DNA from: Lactiplantibacillus songbeiensis
Lineage (GTDB): Bacteria; Bacillota; Bacilli; Lactobacillales; Lactobacillaceae
Direction of reading: 5' to 3'
DNA length: 64,000 nucleotides
Assembly (NCBI RefSeq): GCF_005405125.1
Contig: NZ_BJDL01000001.1
Location: 1-64,000 of the forward strand
A program made the translations under genes and the position numbers. The notes below the pieces were generated by a model. It saw nothing but the letters and a program-made list of their open reading frames with translations, made no database searches and was not told the origin of the DNA. Within the stretch, counting starts at the first letter, position 1, and every line of letters starts with the position of its first letter. Shown in pieces: positions 1 to 10,705 of this stretch.

Positions 1-130
1 GCAAATGTTTGCTACCAATTCAAGAATTGATAGACCCTACACATTTGATTCGTCGAAACTTTGTTCAGTTTTCAAAGGTCTAAGTTCGTTCGTTGATTTC
101 CTCAACGCAACTTAATTATCATAACATCTT
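1..130 (-). other. 16S rRNA precursor leader (5' part of a leftward rRNA operon)
   Basis: Read on the minus strand, this stretch runs from the proximal rRNA promoter toward the window edge. It contains the segment TTTGAAAACTGAACAAAGTT followed by a CTATCAATTCTTGAATTGGT dyad, which I recognise as the precursor leader found just before 16S genes in lactobacilli. It normally pairs with sequence after the 16S gene to form the processing stalk. The 16S gene itself lies left of base 1 and is not seen. Confidence 0.75.
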
Positions 131-146
131 AAGCATTTCATGTCAA
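118..146 (-). promoter_or_regulatory. rRNA operon promoter P2 (proximal)
   Basis: On the minus strand a perfect -35 TTGACA (141-146) is followed by a 17-nt spacer and -10 TATGAT (118-123), with a TG one base before the -10. The match to the sigma-A consensus is very strong. It reads leftward into the 16S leader, as expected for the proximal of two tandem rRNA promoters. Confidence 0.85.
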
Positions 147-209
147 CATCTTTTTTTCAAGAAGTAACAACTCAATTTGTCATGCATTGCCGTTGCGACA
201 ACAGAAACA

Positions 210-238
210 ATCTTATCAATAACTGAAGAAGTTGTCAA
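210..238 (-). promoter_or_regulatory. rRNA operon promoter P1 (distal)
   Basis: The minus strand shows a perfect -35 TTGACA (233-238), a 17-nt spacer and -10 TAAGAT (210-215). It lies 92 bp upstream of P2 in the same direction, and the DNA just upstream of it is AT-rich as in an UP element. Tandem promoters are typical of rRNA operons. Confidence 0.83.
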
Positions 239-583
239 CAACTTTCTTCAATCAATTTTCAATTGGAAGGCACGCGGCTAAACGCTTTGTGCGCCTCAAC
301 AACGTATACTAATTTACCAATTATCACGGCCAATTGCAAGCCTTAAATTCAAAAAATAACCAGTCAATATAACCATGTTCAAAATTACATTCAAGCATTG
401 TCCGGATATCAGCTGATAATGCCAATAATTGTCTGATTTTTCAAACAAACAACAAACAATACCAGATGTTCACAATCGTTAATCGCTGTATTGTTCGATA
501 AAAGTAAAAATTCATTTTTCCAAAAAACTTTTTTAACTTGTTAGAAAAGTTCATCATTTCAAAGAAAAATGCCTTAAAGTAAT
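239..583. other. AT-rich non-coding DNA between lysS terminator and rRNA promoters
   Basis: I see no gene here on either strand. The DNA is AT-rich with many A and T runs. A 14-bp segment, AGCTGATAATGCCA, at 411-424 recurs at 600-613 inside the lysS terminator. This may be chance or an old duplication. Confidence 0.5.
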
Positions 584-584
584 C

Positions 585-631
585 AAAAAAACGGCTTAAA
601 GCTGATAATGCCAGCTTTAAACCGTTTTTTG

Positions 632-632
<1 letters not shown>
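585..632 (-). terminator. Terminator of the lysS transcription unit
   Basis: On the minus strand an ACGGTTTAAAGCTG arm pairs with a CAGCTTTAAGCCGT arm around a short loop, followed by a run of T. It lies directly after the lysS stop codon and separates lysS from the rRNA promoters. Confidence 0.9.
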
Positions 633-2161
<1,529 letters not shown>

Positions 2162-2275
2162 TTAGCAGTCATCCTGCGACTCACCAATCTTGCCAGTCTC
2201 AAACCAGCCAGTCCCATCAACTTCACTATACCTTTCAATTTTGACAATCAGTTAGCAAAAAAGCAAGCGAATTAT

Positions 2276-3295
2276 TCACTTAACCGCTTTCGTTGCCAAA
2301 TAAGTCGCCAATTGATCACTAAAGCGGTCTATGATCGTATCCATCGCCGCCAACGTGTCCGCTGACATTAACGCCACCTTGGGGCGAGTTGACCGTGGGA
2401 TGCCTTTTAAATAGTACGAAACTTGTTGTCGGAACTCAAAACACCCCACTGTTTCACCCTTAACTGCCACTAGCCGATGTAATAACTCCTGCGCCATTTG
2501 CAACTTAGCTAGTGGACTAGGTGGCGTCAACAGCTCACCTGTCGCTAGATAATGCGTCGTCTGGCGTAAAATCCAAGGATTGCCCTGAATAGCGCGACCC
2601 ATCATAACAGCATCGGCCCCCACTGTCGTTAACATGCGTTTGGCATCTGCTGGGGTCTGTACATCTCCATTACCGATAAACGGAATCGTCAAGGCAGCGG
2701 CCACTTGTTTTAGGATGGCCCAGTCGGCTTGTCCTTGGAACTTCTGCTGCCGTGTTCGACCATGCATCGCAACCGCACTAGCGCCTGCTCGTTCAGCTGC
2801 CAAGGCATTGTCTACTGCATATAAATGATCCATGTCCCAGCCAGTCCGCATCTTCACCGTCACCGGCTTATGGACAGCATCAGTAACAGCAGCGACCATC
2901 TCATAGACTTTCAATGGCTCTAATAGCCATTTAGCGCCCGCTTCAGTGCGAACCACTTTGTTAACTGGACAACCAAGGTTAATATCAATAATATCAGCAG
3001 TCGTCTGTTGGTCAACAAATTGTGCCGCTTGCACCAGTGTTTCTTTCGAGCCACCATAGATTTGGATACTCATCGGGTGTTCACGCGGATCAACTGTCAT
3101 CATCGCTAAGGTCTTTTGATTATGATACATAATCCCTCGATCAGAGATCATCTCACAAACGACCAGACCAGCACCATACCCTTTACAAATGACCCGAAAA
3201 GCTGCATTGGTCACTCCGGCCATCGGTGCAACGACGACTCGGTTCCCAATCGTTACCTTGCCAATCTGCCAACTACCCGTTAATGCGGTTGCCAC
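2276..3295 (-). CDS. dus: tRNA-dihydrouridine synthase (DusB-type)
   Basis: An FMN enzyme that reduces uridines in the tRNA D-loop to dihydrouridine using NADPH. The 339-aa protein has the family's TIM-barrel start (VVAPMAGVTNAAFR, residues 21-34). The catalytic cysteine is C109 in NLGCPVNKVV. The FMN/tRNA part is IGNGDV followed by GADAVMMGRA. The start is a GTG whose first base is the last base of the hslO stop codon (TAGTG), so the two genes are translationally coupled. The hslO-dus-lysS order is the usual Lactobacillales arrangement. I am sure of the family. Which uridine positions are modified cannot be read from sequence. Confidence 0.95.
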   Translation of the reverse strand: MATALTGSWQIGKVTIGNRVVVAPMAGVTNAAFRVICKGYGAGLVVCEMISDRGIMYHNQKTLAMMTVDPREHPMSIQIYGGSKETLVQAAQFVDQQTTADIIDINLGCPVNKVVRTEAGAKWLLEPLKVYEMVAAVTDAVHKPVTVKMRTGWDMDHLYAVDNALAAERAGASAVAMHGRTRQQKFQGQADWAILKQVAAALTIPFIGNGDVQTPADAKRMLTTVGADAVMMGRAIQGNPWILRQTTHYLATGELLTPPSPLAKLQMAQELLHRLVAVKGETVGCFEFRQQVSYYLKGIPRSTRPKVALMSADTLAAMDTIIDRFSDQLATYLATKAVK

Positions 3296-4182
3296 TAATC
3301 CTTCCCGTGAGCTTGTGCTAAGACAGCTTTTAAGTCAGCTTCTGAGAAGTGATACTCATTCCCACAAAAATGGCAAACCGCAGTTGCACCATGATCTTCA
3401 TCAATCATGGCTTGGACATCAGCTTTAGGCAATGCTGCTAATGACCCTGCAAACCGTTTTTTAGAACAGTCACATTCAAACTTAACGGGCATTTTATCTA
3501 ACACTTTAACATCGCCATCAAATAGCAATGCTAAAATATCTTCTGGTGTTTTGCCATCCCGTAATAGCTTCGAGACTAACGGCATATCTTTTAACTTAGC
3601 TTCAAGCGACCCAATCGCTTCATCAGTCGCATTCGGTAGGACTTGCACTAAAAAGCCCCCGGCGACACCAATTGAATTATCTTCATTAACAAAGACCGAT
3701 AACCCAACAGCCGACGGGATCTGTTCAGACTGAGCCAAGTAATACGTAAAGTCTTCACCCAGTTCACCCGAAACTAACGGGACTTGACCCGTAAACGGAT
3801 CACCAACACCTTGATCTTTAGTAACCGCTAAAAACCCTTCATGACCTACTGCGGCCCGGACGTCAATCTTATGCTGATCATTTAAAGGTAGATGAACATG
3901 GGGATGCTGCAGATAACCTTTAACGGTACCGTTCGCATTACCATCAACAACAATCCCGCCAACCGGACCATTCCCGTTAATTTTCACCGTTAGCTTTTCA
4001 TCACCCTTAAGGACTGAAGACGCCAACAACAATGTACCCACGAGACTCCGACCCAATGCCGCCGAAGCTGCACTCCAGGTATCATGCCGCTGCTGGGCCT
4101 CACTAACCATAGCCGTGGCACTAACCGCATACGCCCGAAACATCTCATTACCGGCAATACTCTTCACTAAATAATCTTCCAT
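3295..4182 (-). CDS. hslO: Redox-regulated chaperone Hsp33
   Basis: A cytoplasmic holdase chaperone activated by oxidation: disulfides form in its zinc centre and the protein unfolds and dimerises. The 295-aa length fits the family. The C-terminal redox switch is complete, with C237-x-C239 (CDC) and C270-x-x-C273 (CHFC), which bind zinc when reduced. An AGAGGAG site lies 7 nt before the ATG. It overlaps dus by one base downstream. Upstream, the ftsH terminator separates it from ftsH, so it probably has its own promoter between 4183 and 4255, where I could not single out a convincing one. Confidence 0.97.
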   Translation of the reverse strand: MEDYLVKSIAGNEMFRAYAVSATAMVSEAQQRHDTWSAASAALGRSLVGTLLLASSVLKGDEKLTVKINGNGPVGGIVVDGNANGTVKGYLQHPHVHLPLNDQHKIDVRAAVGHEGFLAVTKDQGVGDPFTGQVPLVSGELGEDFTYYLAQSEQIPSAVGLSVFVNEDNSIGVAGGFLVQVLPNATDEAIGSLEAKLKDMPLVSKLLRDGKTPEDILALLFDGDVKVLDKMPVKFECDCSKKRFAGSLAALPKADVQAMIDEDHGATAVCHFCGNEYHFSEADLKAVLAQAHGKD

Positions 4183-4255
4183 TAATAAACTCCTCTACTG
4201 ATGTTGTCTAAGTTGCACTTAAACAAACTAATTCATATTCTGATTAATGATACAA

Positions 4256-4294
4256 CAGAAAAAGAGCCGAGACAAAGTCTCAGCTCTTTGTTTA
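4256..4294 (-). terminator. Terminator after ftsH
   Basis: Read leftward, AAGAGCTGAGACTTTGTCTCGGCTCTTTTTC forms a GC-rich hairpin (GAGCTGAGAC with GTCTCGGCTC) followed by T residues. It lies 10 bp after the ftsH stop codon. Confidence 0.88.
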
Positions 4295-4303
4295 ATCTTT
4301 TGG

Positions 4304-6478
4304 TTAAGCTTGGCTATCTGAATCATCACCGGAAGTGGCCGCACTATCCGCACTTGCTTCGCTAGTCGCACTCGTCGCCACACTGGTTTCAGCAGAGTCT
4401 GCTGAAGTTGCTGTAGACGTTGCTTGCGATTCACTCGGGAAGTTTGGTTCGTCAGCCGCACTACTATCACTAGTCGTTTGACTTTGGGCTTGTTGCTTTT
4501 CAGCTTCACGCCGTTCCAACTCCCGCTTAGATTCTTCAAAGGTCGCTGCTTTTTCACTAGGAAATTCGCTGCCAGCCTTAGCAGGCATCTCCCCAGTCTT
4601 GAATAGGCTGAGAATCTGCTTTTCATCCAAGGTTTCATACTTCAATAAGGCTTCCGCAATCAACTTATGTTGTTCACGGTGTGATTGGATAATGTCGATC
4701 GCCGTTTGATGGGCTTCTTCAGCCAAGCGACGAATTTCATCATCAATCAATTGAGCCGTATGTTGCGAGAAGGCACTAGCGCCCATGCCTTGTTGGTAAG
4801 CCGCTTGCTGGTTGGCATTTTCCAATTCAACTGGGCCGAGCTTAGAACTCATCCCATATTGAGTGACCATGGCCCGCGCAATTTGCGTGGCTTGCTCAAA
4901 GTCATTGGAAGCACCGGATGATTGGGCATCGAAGATAATTTCTTCGGCGGCCCGGCCACCCATTAAACCAGCCATTTGTTCCTTGGCATCTCGTTTCGAC
5001 ATTAGCATCTGATCTTCCCGTGGAAGCATGATAGCGTAACCGCCAGCGCGACCCCGTGGGACAATCGTTACTTTGTGCACAACTCGAGCATCATTTAAGA
5101 CTAACCCAACAATCGTATGACCAGCTTCATGGTACGCCACGGTTTCCCGTTCGTGCTTAGAAACAACGCGATCATGCTTAGCTGGACCAGCAATAACTCG
5201 GTCTTCAGCTTCATCTAAGTCCGAAGCATCGACTTGTTTCTTATTACGACGAGCAGCAAGTAATGCGGCTTCGTTCAATAAGTTTTCCAAGTCGGCCCCA
5301 ACGAACCCAGGTGTTTGCTTAGCAATTTCTTTCAAATCAACGTCACTAGCCAATGGCTTATTCTTGGCGTGGACTTTCAAGATGGCTTCACGACCCTTGA
5401 TATCTGGACGACCAACTAAGATCTTCCGGTCAAAACGACCTGGACGAAGTAAAGCTGGGTCTAAGACATCAGAACGGTTGGTTGCCGCCATGACGATAAC
5501 ACCTTCGTTACCCGTGAACCCATCCATTTCAACCAATAATTGGTTCAAGGTTTGTTCACGTTCATCATGACCGCCGCCCATGCCGTTACCACGTTGCCGA
5601 CCAACCGCATCAATTTCATCAATAAAGATGATTGATGGGGCATTCTTCTTGGCTTGTTCAAATAGGTCCCGAACACGACTAGCCCCGACCCCGACGAACA
5701 TTTCGACGAAATCTGAACCAGAGATTGAGAAGAATGGCACGGCTGCTTCACCAGCAACCGCCTTAGCTAGCAACGTCTTACCAGTACCCGGAGGCCCCTC
5801 GAGGAGTACTCCCGATGGTATCCGAGCACCTAAGGACACGAACTTGCGTGGATCCTTCAAGAATTCGACAACTTCGACCAATTCTTGCTTTTCTTCCTCT
5901 TCACCGGCAACATCTGAGAAACGAACTTTATTTTGCTTACTATCGGCTGGTTTCGCCTTCGTCTTACCAAAGTTCATGACCCGGTTGTTCCCGCCGCCTT
6001 GACCAGCTTGTCCCATCATCATATAGAATAGGAATACAAACAAAATCAATGGCGCGACATACATCAATAACGTGACCCAGATTCCGCTAGATTCTTCGGC
6101 TTTAGCCGTTAATTTAACGTTGTGTTGGTTGGCTAACTTAGAAACCTGTTCGACCGTGGAGTTGTTTTCAAGCATCGTCGTTGAAAACGAAGTCGTTTTC
6201 GACGATGAGCTGCTGGCAATCCCTAACGCATTAGTTGAAGAAACCTTTTGCGCTTTCCGGTATTGACCGGTTACCTTGTAGACGCCACCACTAGGCTGGA
6301 TGCTAACGTTTTTGACGTTATCCTTGTCTAATTGTTTGACAAATTCGCTATAGCGGATATCTTGCGTTTGTGAGCCGGAGTTATTCCCAAAGAAGAAATA
6401 AATGATCCCCATTAAACTCAAAAAGATTAAGATATAAAACAAGCTATTACGAAAGAGTCCATTGCGTCGATTGTTCAT
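4304..6478 (-). CDS. ftsH: ATP-dependent zinc metalloprotease FtsH
   Basis: A membrane-anchored AAA+ protease that degrades misfolded membrane proteins and short-lived regulators. The 724-aa protein has two N-terminal membrane segments (about 7-32 and 133-155) around an extracellular domain. These are followed by Walker A GPPGTGKT (228-235), Walker B ([11 protein letters not shown]), the second region of homology, and the zinc site HEAGH (450-454). I chose the ATG of MNNRRNG because the ATG five codons upstream lies inside its AAGGAGG ribosome binding site. After about residue 660 the tail is unusually rich in Ser, Thr, Ala and acidic residues, with no known fold. A CtsR operator overlaps its promoter, so heat-stress control is expected. 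Confidence 0.98.
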   Translation of the reverse strand: MNNRRNGLFRNSLFYILIFLSLMGIIYFFFGNNSGSQTQDIRYSEFVKQLDKDNVKNVSIQPSGGVYKVTGQYRKAQKVSSTNALGIASSSSSKTTSFSTTMLENNSTVEQVSKLANQHNVKLTAKAEESSGIWVTLLMYVAPLILFVFLFYMMMGQAGQGGGNNRVMNFGKTKAKPADSKQNKVRFSDVAGEEEEKQELVEVVEFLKDPRKFVSLGARIPSGVLLEGPPGTGKTLLAKAVAGEAAVPFFSISGSDFVEMFVGVGASRVRDLFEQAKKNAPSIIFIDEIDAVGRQRGNGMGGGHDEREQTLNQLLVEMDGFTGNEGVIVMAATNRSDVLDPALLRPGRFDRKILVGRPDIKGREAILKVHAKNKPLASDVDLKEIAKQTPGFVGADLENLLNEAALLAARRNKKQVDASDLDEAEDRVIAGPAKHDRVVSKHERETVAYHEAGHTIVGLVLNDARVVHKVTIVPRGRAGGYAIMLPREDQMLMSKRDAKEQMAGLMGGRAAEEIIFDAQSSGASNDFEQATQIARAMVTQYGMSSKLGPVELENANQQAAYQQGMGASAFSQHTAQLIDDEIRRLAEEAHQTAIDIIQSHREQHKLIAEALLKYETLDEKQILSLFKTGEMPAKAGSEFPSEKAATFEESKRELERREAEKQQAQSQTTSDSSAADEPNFPSESQATSTATSADSAETSVATSATSEASADSAATSGDDSDSQA

Positions 6479-6544
6479 ATGTGCCTCCTTCATCGAAACT
6501 CTTATATACTGCTAAAAGCACGGTACTATACTTCGATAGTCTAA

Positions 6545-6574
6545 ATAATAGCACATTTGACTATCATTGACCAA
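6545..6574 (-). promoter_or_regulatory. ftsH promoter with CtsR operator
   Basis: On the minus strand GGTCAATGATAGTCAAA (6556-6572) matches the CtsR operator consensus GGTCAAA-NAN-RGTCAAA at all but one fixed position. It sits inside a promoter with -35 TTGGTC (6569-6574), an 18-nt spacer and extended -10 TGC-TATTAT (6545-6550). CtsR bound here would block RNA polymerase. As I recall, ftsH is a known CtsR-regulon member in L. plantarum. Confidence 0.85.
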
Positions 6575-7117
6575 TTATTTATGCTCGTAAATCGCTGGTT
6601 TTAAAATCCCAACGTACGGGAGGTTCCGGTAACGTTCGGCATAATCCAAACCATAGCCAACAACAAACTCATTTGGTACTTCAAAACCAATGTAATCTGC
6701 CTTGATATCGACTAAGCGACCAGCTGGTTTGTCCAATAAGGTACAGACCTTAACAGAGTTCACGTCACGGCGTTGTAATAGATCAACTAAAAACTTCAAC
6801 GTCCGGCCGGTATCAATGATATCTTCAATCACTAACACATCGCGCCCGGTCACATCTGCATCTAAGTCCTTGGTTAATTGGACCTCGCCGCTCGAAATCG
6901 TCTCGTTACCATAGCTGGATAAGTTAATAAAATCAAGATCGGCATAAACATCCATTTCTCGAATAATATCCGTAGTAAATAAGACGGCACCCTTGAGTAC
7001 ACAAATAATTAATGGGTTCTTACCAGCATATTCCGTCGTTAATTCCTGACCTAGCTTTTGGGCAACTTGATGGATTTGTTCGCGACTGTAGAGTACTCGT
7101 TCAATGTCGTTGTTCAT
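6575..7117 (-). CDS. hpt: Hypoxanthine phosphoribosyltransferase
   Basis: Salvages hypoxanthine and guanine to IMP and GMP using PRPP. The 180-aa protein shows the PRPP-binding loop [13 protein letters not shown] (94-107) and the upstream LKGAVLF segment (41-47). The ATG overlaps the tilS stop codon by four bases (ATGA), so translation is coupled. The tilS-hpt-ftsH order is strongly conserved in Firmicutes. In Bacillus, HprT and TilS interact and activate ftsH, but here ftsH also has its own promoter. I am sure of the family. Confidence 0.97.
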   Translation of the reverse strand: MNNDIERVLYSREQIHQVAQKLGQELTTEYAGKNPLIICVLKGAVLFTTDIIREMDVYADLDFINLSSYGNETISSGEVQLTKDLDADVTGRDVLVIEDIIDTGRTLKFLVDLLQRRDVNSVKVCTLLDKPAGRLVDIKADYIGFEVPNEFVVGYGLDYAERYRNLPYVGILKPAIYEHK

Positions 7118-8490
7118 CGTTTCAGATGTGCTCCTTTCAACTCCGTATGTTTTAAGGCTAAAAATACTGTTCGCGTGGCGGTGGTGGGCTGTCGGTAACT
7201 GAACTTATGGCCAACGACCCATAACACCGTATCGTGGGCATTCACTAATACTTGCACTAACGCCCGCTGTGCAACTGGCACCTTTTGATCAATTAAAATG
7301 CGCCGGACCTTTTGATGACCACCGCCCTTTAACTGCACTAGATCATTCGCTTGCCACGGCCGCCACTGTAACGGCCAATCATCATCAGTTAATGGAAATG
7401 GTTGACTAGTTGGTAGCGCGGCCTGTTCAAAAACACCCACGACTTGGGTCGCAGTAATTTTCTGCCATTGGTTTAAGTCTACCATATTTTTTTCAACCGG
7501 CCTTAACTTTTTAACCCTTTTTTTAAGCGGTTGAATCGCAACCAAGCCAGTCGCTTTTGTCAGTTGCCAATCATGATTCAACGGGAGCCGTCCCGTTGGC
7601 AATTGCGAGTTTTGTAACCAATGAGCTACTGGACCTAACTTTAGCTGACTAAACTGCGTATCAGTCCCTTGGGTCAGCCAAGCTTGTAACACTGGCAACT
7701 GCCAGCTGCTAGGCAGTTGTTGCCACGCATCAACGGTCAATTGCTTTTTTTGAGTCGTGACAGTCGGCAATAATCCCCTAATCATTTCAGTTTGCGCCAT
7801 CAATAACTGTTGTAACTGTTGTTCATAGCTGGCCACATGCGCTAAGAAAGCTGGATTAAGCTGCGTTAGTTCCGGAACGACCCGGTGACGTAGTCGATTG
7901 CGGGTTAGTTCAACATCTGCATTCGTCGCATCCTCATACCAGGTCACTCCCTGAGCTTGAGCGTACTCACGCAATTGTCCTTTTGACCAAGTCAACAAGG
8001 GACGTACCAGCTGACCGGTGTAAAATGGGCGGGCAGCCTGAATGCCAACCAACTGTGCCAAGTCACCTCCACGCGCTAACTTCATCAGATAAGTTTCCGC
8101 TTGATCATTAGCATGATGAGCCGTTAATACCGCAGCAGCTTGTGTTGCCGTTATCAACTGACCAAAAAAGGTATAGCGAAACTGACGGGCAGCGGCTTCG
8201 ATACCCGTCTTCGGGTGCAACCTAACTGGCCAGTCTGTCAGCTTCAACGTTAACTGGTGTTGCTGACAATATTTAGTTAAATAGGCGGCTTCCGTTTGAC
8301 TCTGGGCACGTAGATGATGATTAACGTGTGCGACGATCAGTTGAGGCCGCTGCTGACTAGGTAACTGCTCGAGCAAGGTTAATAGCGCCATCGAGTCGAC
8401 TCCTGTAGATACTGCTACGATGACTGTAACCTCGGGATCTAATAGTTGCTGAGCCGCTAGTTGTCGTTTAAATTGTTGAATAGGCGTCAT
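7114..8490 (-). CDS. tilS: tRNA(Ile)-lysidine synthase
   Basis: Joins lysine to C34 of the CAU-anticodon tRNA-Ile so that it reads AUA codons. The enzyme is essential in most bacteria. The 458-aa protein has the N-terminal ATP-pyrophosphatase PP-loop as STGVDS (28-33), where the textbook motif is SGGxDS, and the HHANDQAET segment that follows. The C-terminal TilS domain is at about 380-455. I chose the ATG of MTPIQQ. A TTG ten codons upstream lies in the terminator of the preceding gene and lacks a ribosome binding site. The chosen ATG has only a weak GCGGGAA site, so expression may be low. It overlaps hpt by four bases. Confidence 0.93.
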   Translation of the reverse strand: MTPIQQFKRQLAAQQLLDPEVTVIVAVSTGVDSMALLTLLEQLPSQQRPQLIVAHVNHHLRAQSQTEAAYLTKYCQQHQLTLKLTDWPVRLHPKTGIEAAARQFRYTFFGQLITATQAAAVLTAHHANDQAETYLMKLARGGDLAQLVGIQAARPFYTGQLVRPLLTWSKGQLREYAQAQGVTWYEDATNADVELTRNRLRHRVVPELTQLNPAFLAHVASYEQQLQQLLMAQTEMIRGLLPTVTTQKKQLTVDAWQQLPSSWQLPVLQAWLTQGTDTQFSQLKLGPVAHWLQNSQLPTGRLPLNHDWQLTKATGLVAIQPLKKRVKKLRPVEKNMVDLNQWQKITATQVVGVFEQAALPTSQPFPLTDDDWPLQWRPWQANDLVQLKGGGHQKVRRILIDQKVPVAQRALVQVLVNAHDTVLWVVGHKFSYRQPTTATRTVFLALKHTELKGAHLKR

Positions 8491-8521
8491 GATTGTTCCC
8501 GCTTTCAAATTTGCTGACAAT

Positions 8522-8552
8522 AAAAGCGCCAGACAGTGTCTTGGCGCTTACT
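8522..8552 (-). terminator. Terminator between the S1-domain gene and tilS
   Basis: Read leftward, AAGCGCCA pairs with TGGCGCTT around a GACACTGTC loop, with TTTTATT after. It ends about 30 bp before the tilS ATG, so tilS-hpt may depend on read-through or a start within this gap. Confidence 0.75.
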
Positions 8553-8602
8553 TTTTTTACTTTAGTGATTACTCATAGAAATTGGTGTTCATCCCTGAAA
8601 AA

Positions 8603-9160
8603 CTAACTACGACGGCCGCCACGACCACCGCGTTTGCCTTCTGTATTCCGCTTCAAAGTCGTTAAGCGATCTTCGCTTTCCTTCAAGAAGCCAGACATCA
8701 AGGAGTCAAAATCTTGTTTCTTATTTTCATGTTGTCGTGGTTGGAAACGACCGCCGCCGTTACCGCCCCGACTATGAAAGTTATTAGTACGTTGATGGTT
8801 CCCGTTGCCTTGGTGGTCGTTACGATCGAAATGACCGTGATTATTACCTTGGTGATTGCCACCTTGATGGTTATTGCTACTATGATGATTGTCATGTTCG
8901 CGATGCTGGTGTTCCCCTTCAGGATGATCCACCGCTTTACGAATTGACAACCCAATCTTACCATCGTTACCAACTGATAACACTTTGACGGTCACGTCAT
9001 CGCCGACACTCAAAACATCATGAATATCTTTAACGAATCCATCGGAAACTTCACTGATATGCACCAGCCCCGTTTGATTGTTACCTAAGTTCACGAAGGC
9101 ACCAAAATTGGTGATTCCGGATACTTTACCAGTGACTTTCGTACCTACTTCAATTGCCAT
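8603..9160 (-). CDS. S1-domain RNA-binding protein (YabR-like)
   Basis: An S1 OB-fold (residues 1-75: GTKVTGKVSGITNFGAFVNL, then GLVHISEVS) like that of polynucleotide phosphorylase, so RNA binding is expected. B. subtilis YabR and L. plantarum have it at the same place between divIC and tilS. What stands out is residues 80-147, a low-complexity stretch made almost only of His, Asn, Gly, Gln and Arg, followed by a short charged region and an RGGRGGRRS end. The protein is 185 aa, longer than the roughly 130 aa of Bacillus homologues because of this insert. An AGGAGG site lies about 13 nt before the ATG, a wide spacing across a T run. The cellular role is not established. Confidence 0.85.
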   Translation of the reverse strand: MAIEVGTKVTGKVSGITNFGAFVNLGNNQTGLVHISEVSDGFVKDIHDVLSVGDDVTVKVLSVGNDGKIGLSIRKAVDHPEGEHQHREHDNHHSSNNHQGGNHQGNNHGHFDRNDHQGNGNHQRTNNFHSRGGNGGGRFQPRQHENKKQDFDSLMSGFLKESEDRLTTLKRNTEGKRGGRGGRRS

Positions 9161-9284
9161 AAAAAAAGTTGTTCCTCCTATGAAATAATGGTTTTAGTAT
9201 AGCATACATTACGCTAGCTTGAATGAAATAATTTAATGCCAATATTAAATGGTCTACCCGTTAAAAGCGGTTCTCAGACCCGTT

Positions 9285-9683
9285 TTAATTAGCCGTTACG
9301 TCCGAAGCATTATCATTTGGTAAGCTATAAACTGTCTCACCGGTTTTCGTATAATCATACTTTGATCGCAAAAGCTTTTGTAAGTAATCCTTATTATTCA
9401 GCTGCTTAATCTGCGTCTCAAGCTTCGTATGTTGCGTACGGGCTTGATTCAACTTTACTTGACTGGTGGCAACCTGACGATTAACCCCTTGCAAACTTGC
9501 GCGGGTATTGATCAATTGGAAGCCAAAGAACAATAACAACGCCCCAAATACCGCGACAATCGTAATAAACCGGCGCCGCCGCACTTGCAACCGACGCTGT
9601 TGATACCCATGCTGATTAGAAGCTACTTGTCGCGAATAGTCATTATCCAACTGCTTGATCTTATTATGAGCACCGTTCGTCAT
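9285..9683 (-). CDS. divIC: Septum formation initiator DivIC
   Basis: A bitopic division protein that works with FtsL and DivIB at the septum. The 132-aa protein has a basic cytoplasmic N-terminus (RRLQVRRRR), one membrane helix at 39-57, an extracellular coiled-coil (about 65-105) and the family segment LLRSKYDYTKTGETVYSLP near the end. The ATG of MTNGAHNK is 9 nt after AAAGGA. A TTG six codons upstream overlaps that site and is not used. The family is clear from topology and the neighbourhood (rqcP, divIC, S1 gene, tilS). Confidence 0.9.
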   Translation of the reverse strand: MTNGAHNKIKQLDNDYSRQVASNQHGYQQRRLQVRRRRFITIVAVFGALLLFFGFQLINTRASLQGVNRQVATSQVKLNQARTQHTKLETQIKQLNNKDYLQKLLRSKYDYTKTGETVYSLPNDNASDVTAN

Positions 9684-9891
9684 GCTTGCCAGTCCTTTCA
9701 AATCGTGTTGCCTAAATTATACCAACTTAAAACCGCCGTGTAAACGACATCATTAGGATTAGACCAATGTTTTCAGTTAATTTTCATTTCCATTAAATTG
9801 AACCAAAACAGCCCGCTTAGTTTGCTACCAGCTTGCATGAGACAACTACGCAAAAATGTCTACTTGCCGTGCGACAATCATAGTAAACATT

Positions 9892-10067
9892 GATTGCCGT
9901 CTCCGTTGACCAGCACGTTCGCGGTGGGGCAGACCTGCAGCCAAAGAGCGGTCTGCAGGGCACTTGTTAGCCGAAAATCACGTCTAGCAAGCTGGCCCAA
10001 TCACTAAGGCCGGAAAAATCACCGGTCTAAGTGATTCGACACGGCGAACATGCTGGTCACTGCGACT
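9892..10067 (+). repeat. Structured intergenic element, subtype B, copy B1 (forward)
   Basis: A 176-bp element with nested inverted repeats. The ends pair (GACCAGCACGTTCGC near the left with GGCGAACATGCTGGTC near the right). Inside are a CTGCAG hairpin (around 9943-9968), CTTGTTAG with CTAGCAAG, and AATCACT with AGTGATT. A second subtype B copy lies at 34010-34180 on the other strand. It shares the CGACAC motif and architecture with the more common subtype A. It forms a facing pair with copy A1. Confidence 0.85.
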
Positions 10068-10234
10068 CATATTAGTTTTAATAAGATACTTGATGATAGC
10101 TAATATTACCACCTGCAAAATTAGTTGTTTAACGCCTTGGAATATCATAAGCGATATTATCAAATATTTTAGGAACTAATCTCCCAGCTAAAAATACTGG
10201 GTTTAAGCAATCATTAATTGATACATACTCATCA
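10068..10234. other. AT-rich spacer inside a repeat pair
   Basis: This is non-coding DNA between elements B1 and A1, more AT-rich than its surroundings. I see no gene and no clear terminator. Confidence 0.5.
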
Positions 10235-10388
10235 ATTAACGCCGGGCGGGTCAGAATTGGCTCAGTGGTGTCGTTTTACTTAATCGGTGATTTTCCGATT
10301 TAGTAAAAGCCCGGCTTATGAGACCGCACTATGGCTCATAAATGCGGCCACCACGTTCCAGCCGATTCTGGCCCAACCAGAGTGGCAA
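10235..10388 (-). repeat. Structured intergenic element, subtype A, copy A1 (reverse)
   Basis: A full-length subtype A copy in reverse orientation. In forward reading its hairpins are TTTATGAG/CTCATAA and TTTTACT/AGTAAAA plus AATCGG/CCGATT. The outer arms CAGAATCGGCT and AGCCAATTCTG pair. The arm sequences differ from other copies but pairing is kept. It lies downstream of rqcP, between rqcP and divIC. Confidence 0.9.
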
Positions 10389-10426
10389 ACTTTACCAATC
10401 TCGAGATGTTGTAGCTAGTAAGTAGC

Positions 10427-10705
10427 CTATTGTTCCCGATAGTCCGTCTTGTAGTCTTCGCTAACGATATCGTACATTAGTTCAGCATCGTTTTTCTTAG
10501 TAGTTTCTAGTAATTGGGTCACTTTGACCGTCAACGTCTTGTTCCCAAACGCAATAATCAACTCATCGCCTACGCTAACTGTTGATGATGACTTGCCAAC
10601 TTTACCGTTGATTTGAATCCGCCCTTTATCAGCGATTTCTTTGGCGACGGTGCGCCGTTTAATAATCCGTGAAACTTTCAAAAATTTATCTAAACGCATA
10701 CTCAT
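10427..10705 (-). CDS. rqcP: S4-domain RNA-binding protein RqcP (YabO)
   Basis: A 92-aa single S4 domain ([28 protein letters not shown]) that fits B. subtilis RqcP/YabO in length and sequence. In Bacillus it works with RqcH on obstructed 50S subunits, supporting alanine tailing of stalled nascent chains. Here this function is by homology. The ATG overlaps the stop codon of the upstream flippase gene by one base (TAATG). A second ATG two codons in is a possible alternative start. The mfd-flippase-rqcP-divIC order matches Bacillus (mfd, spoVT, yabM, yabN, yabO) with some genes missing. Confidence 0.9.
   Translation of the reverse strand: MSMRLDKFLKVSRIIKRRTVAKEIADKGRIQINGKVGKSSSTVSVGDELIIAFGNKTLTVKVTQLLETTKKNDAELMYDIVSEDYKTDYREQ

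Noticed and set aside
411-613. 14-bp direct repeat AGCTGATAATGCCA at 411 and 600
   Set aside because: It is a single short repeat, one copy being part of the lysS terminator. It is not enough to suggest an attachment site.
4228-4638. 136-codon reverse frame overlapping the 3' end of ftsH
   Set aside because: It lies in a different frame of ftsH, crosses the terminator and has no family match.
8714-8947. Forward frame opposite the S1-domain gene
   Set aside because: It is the antisense of the His/Asn-rich repeat codons, which give a long frame by composition.
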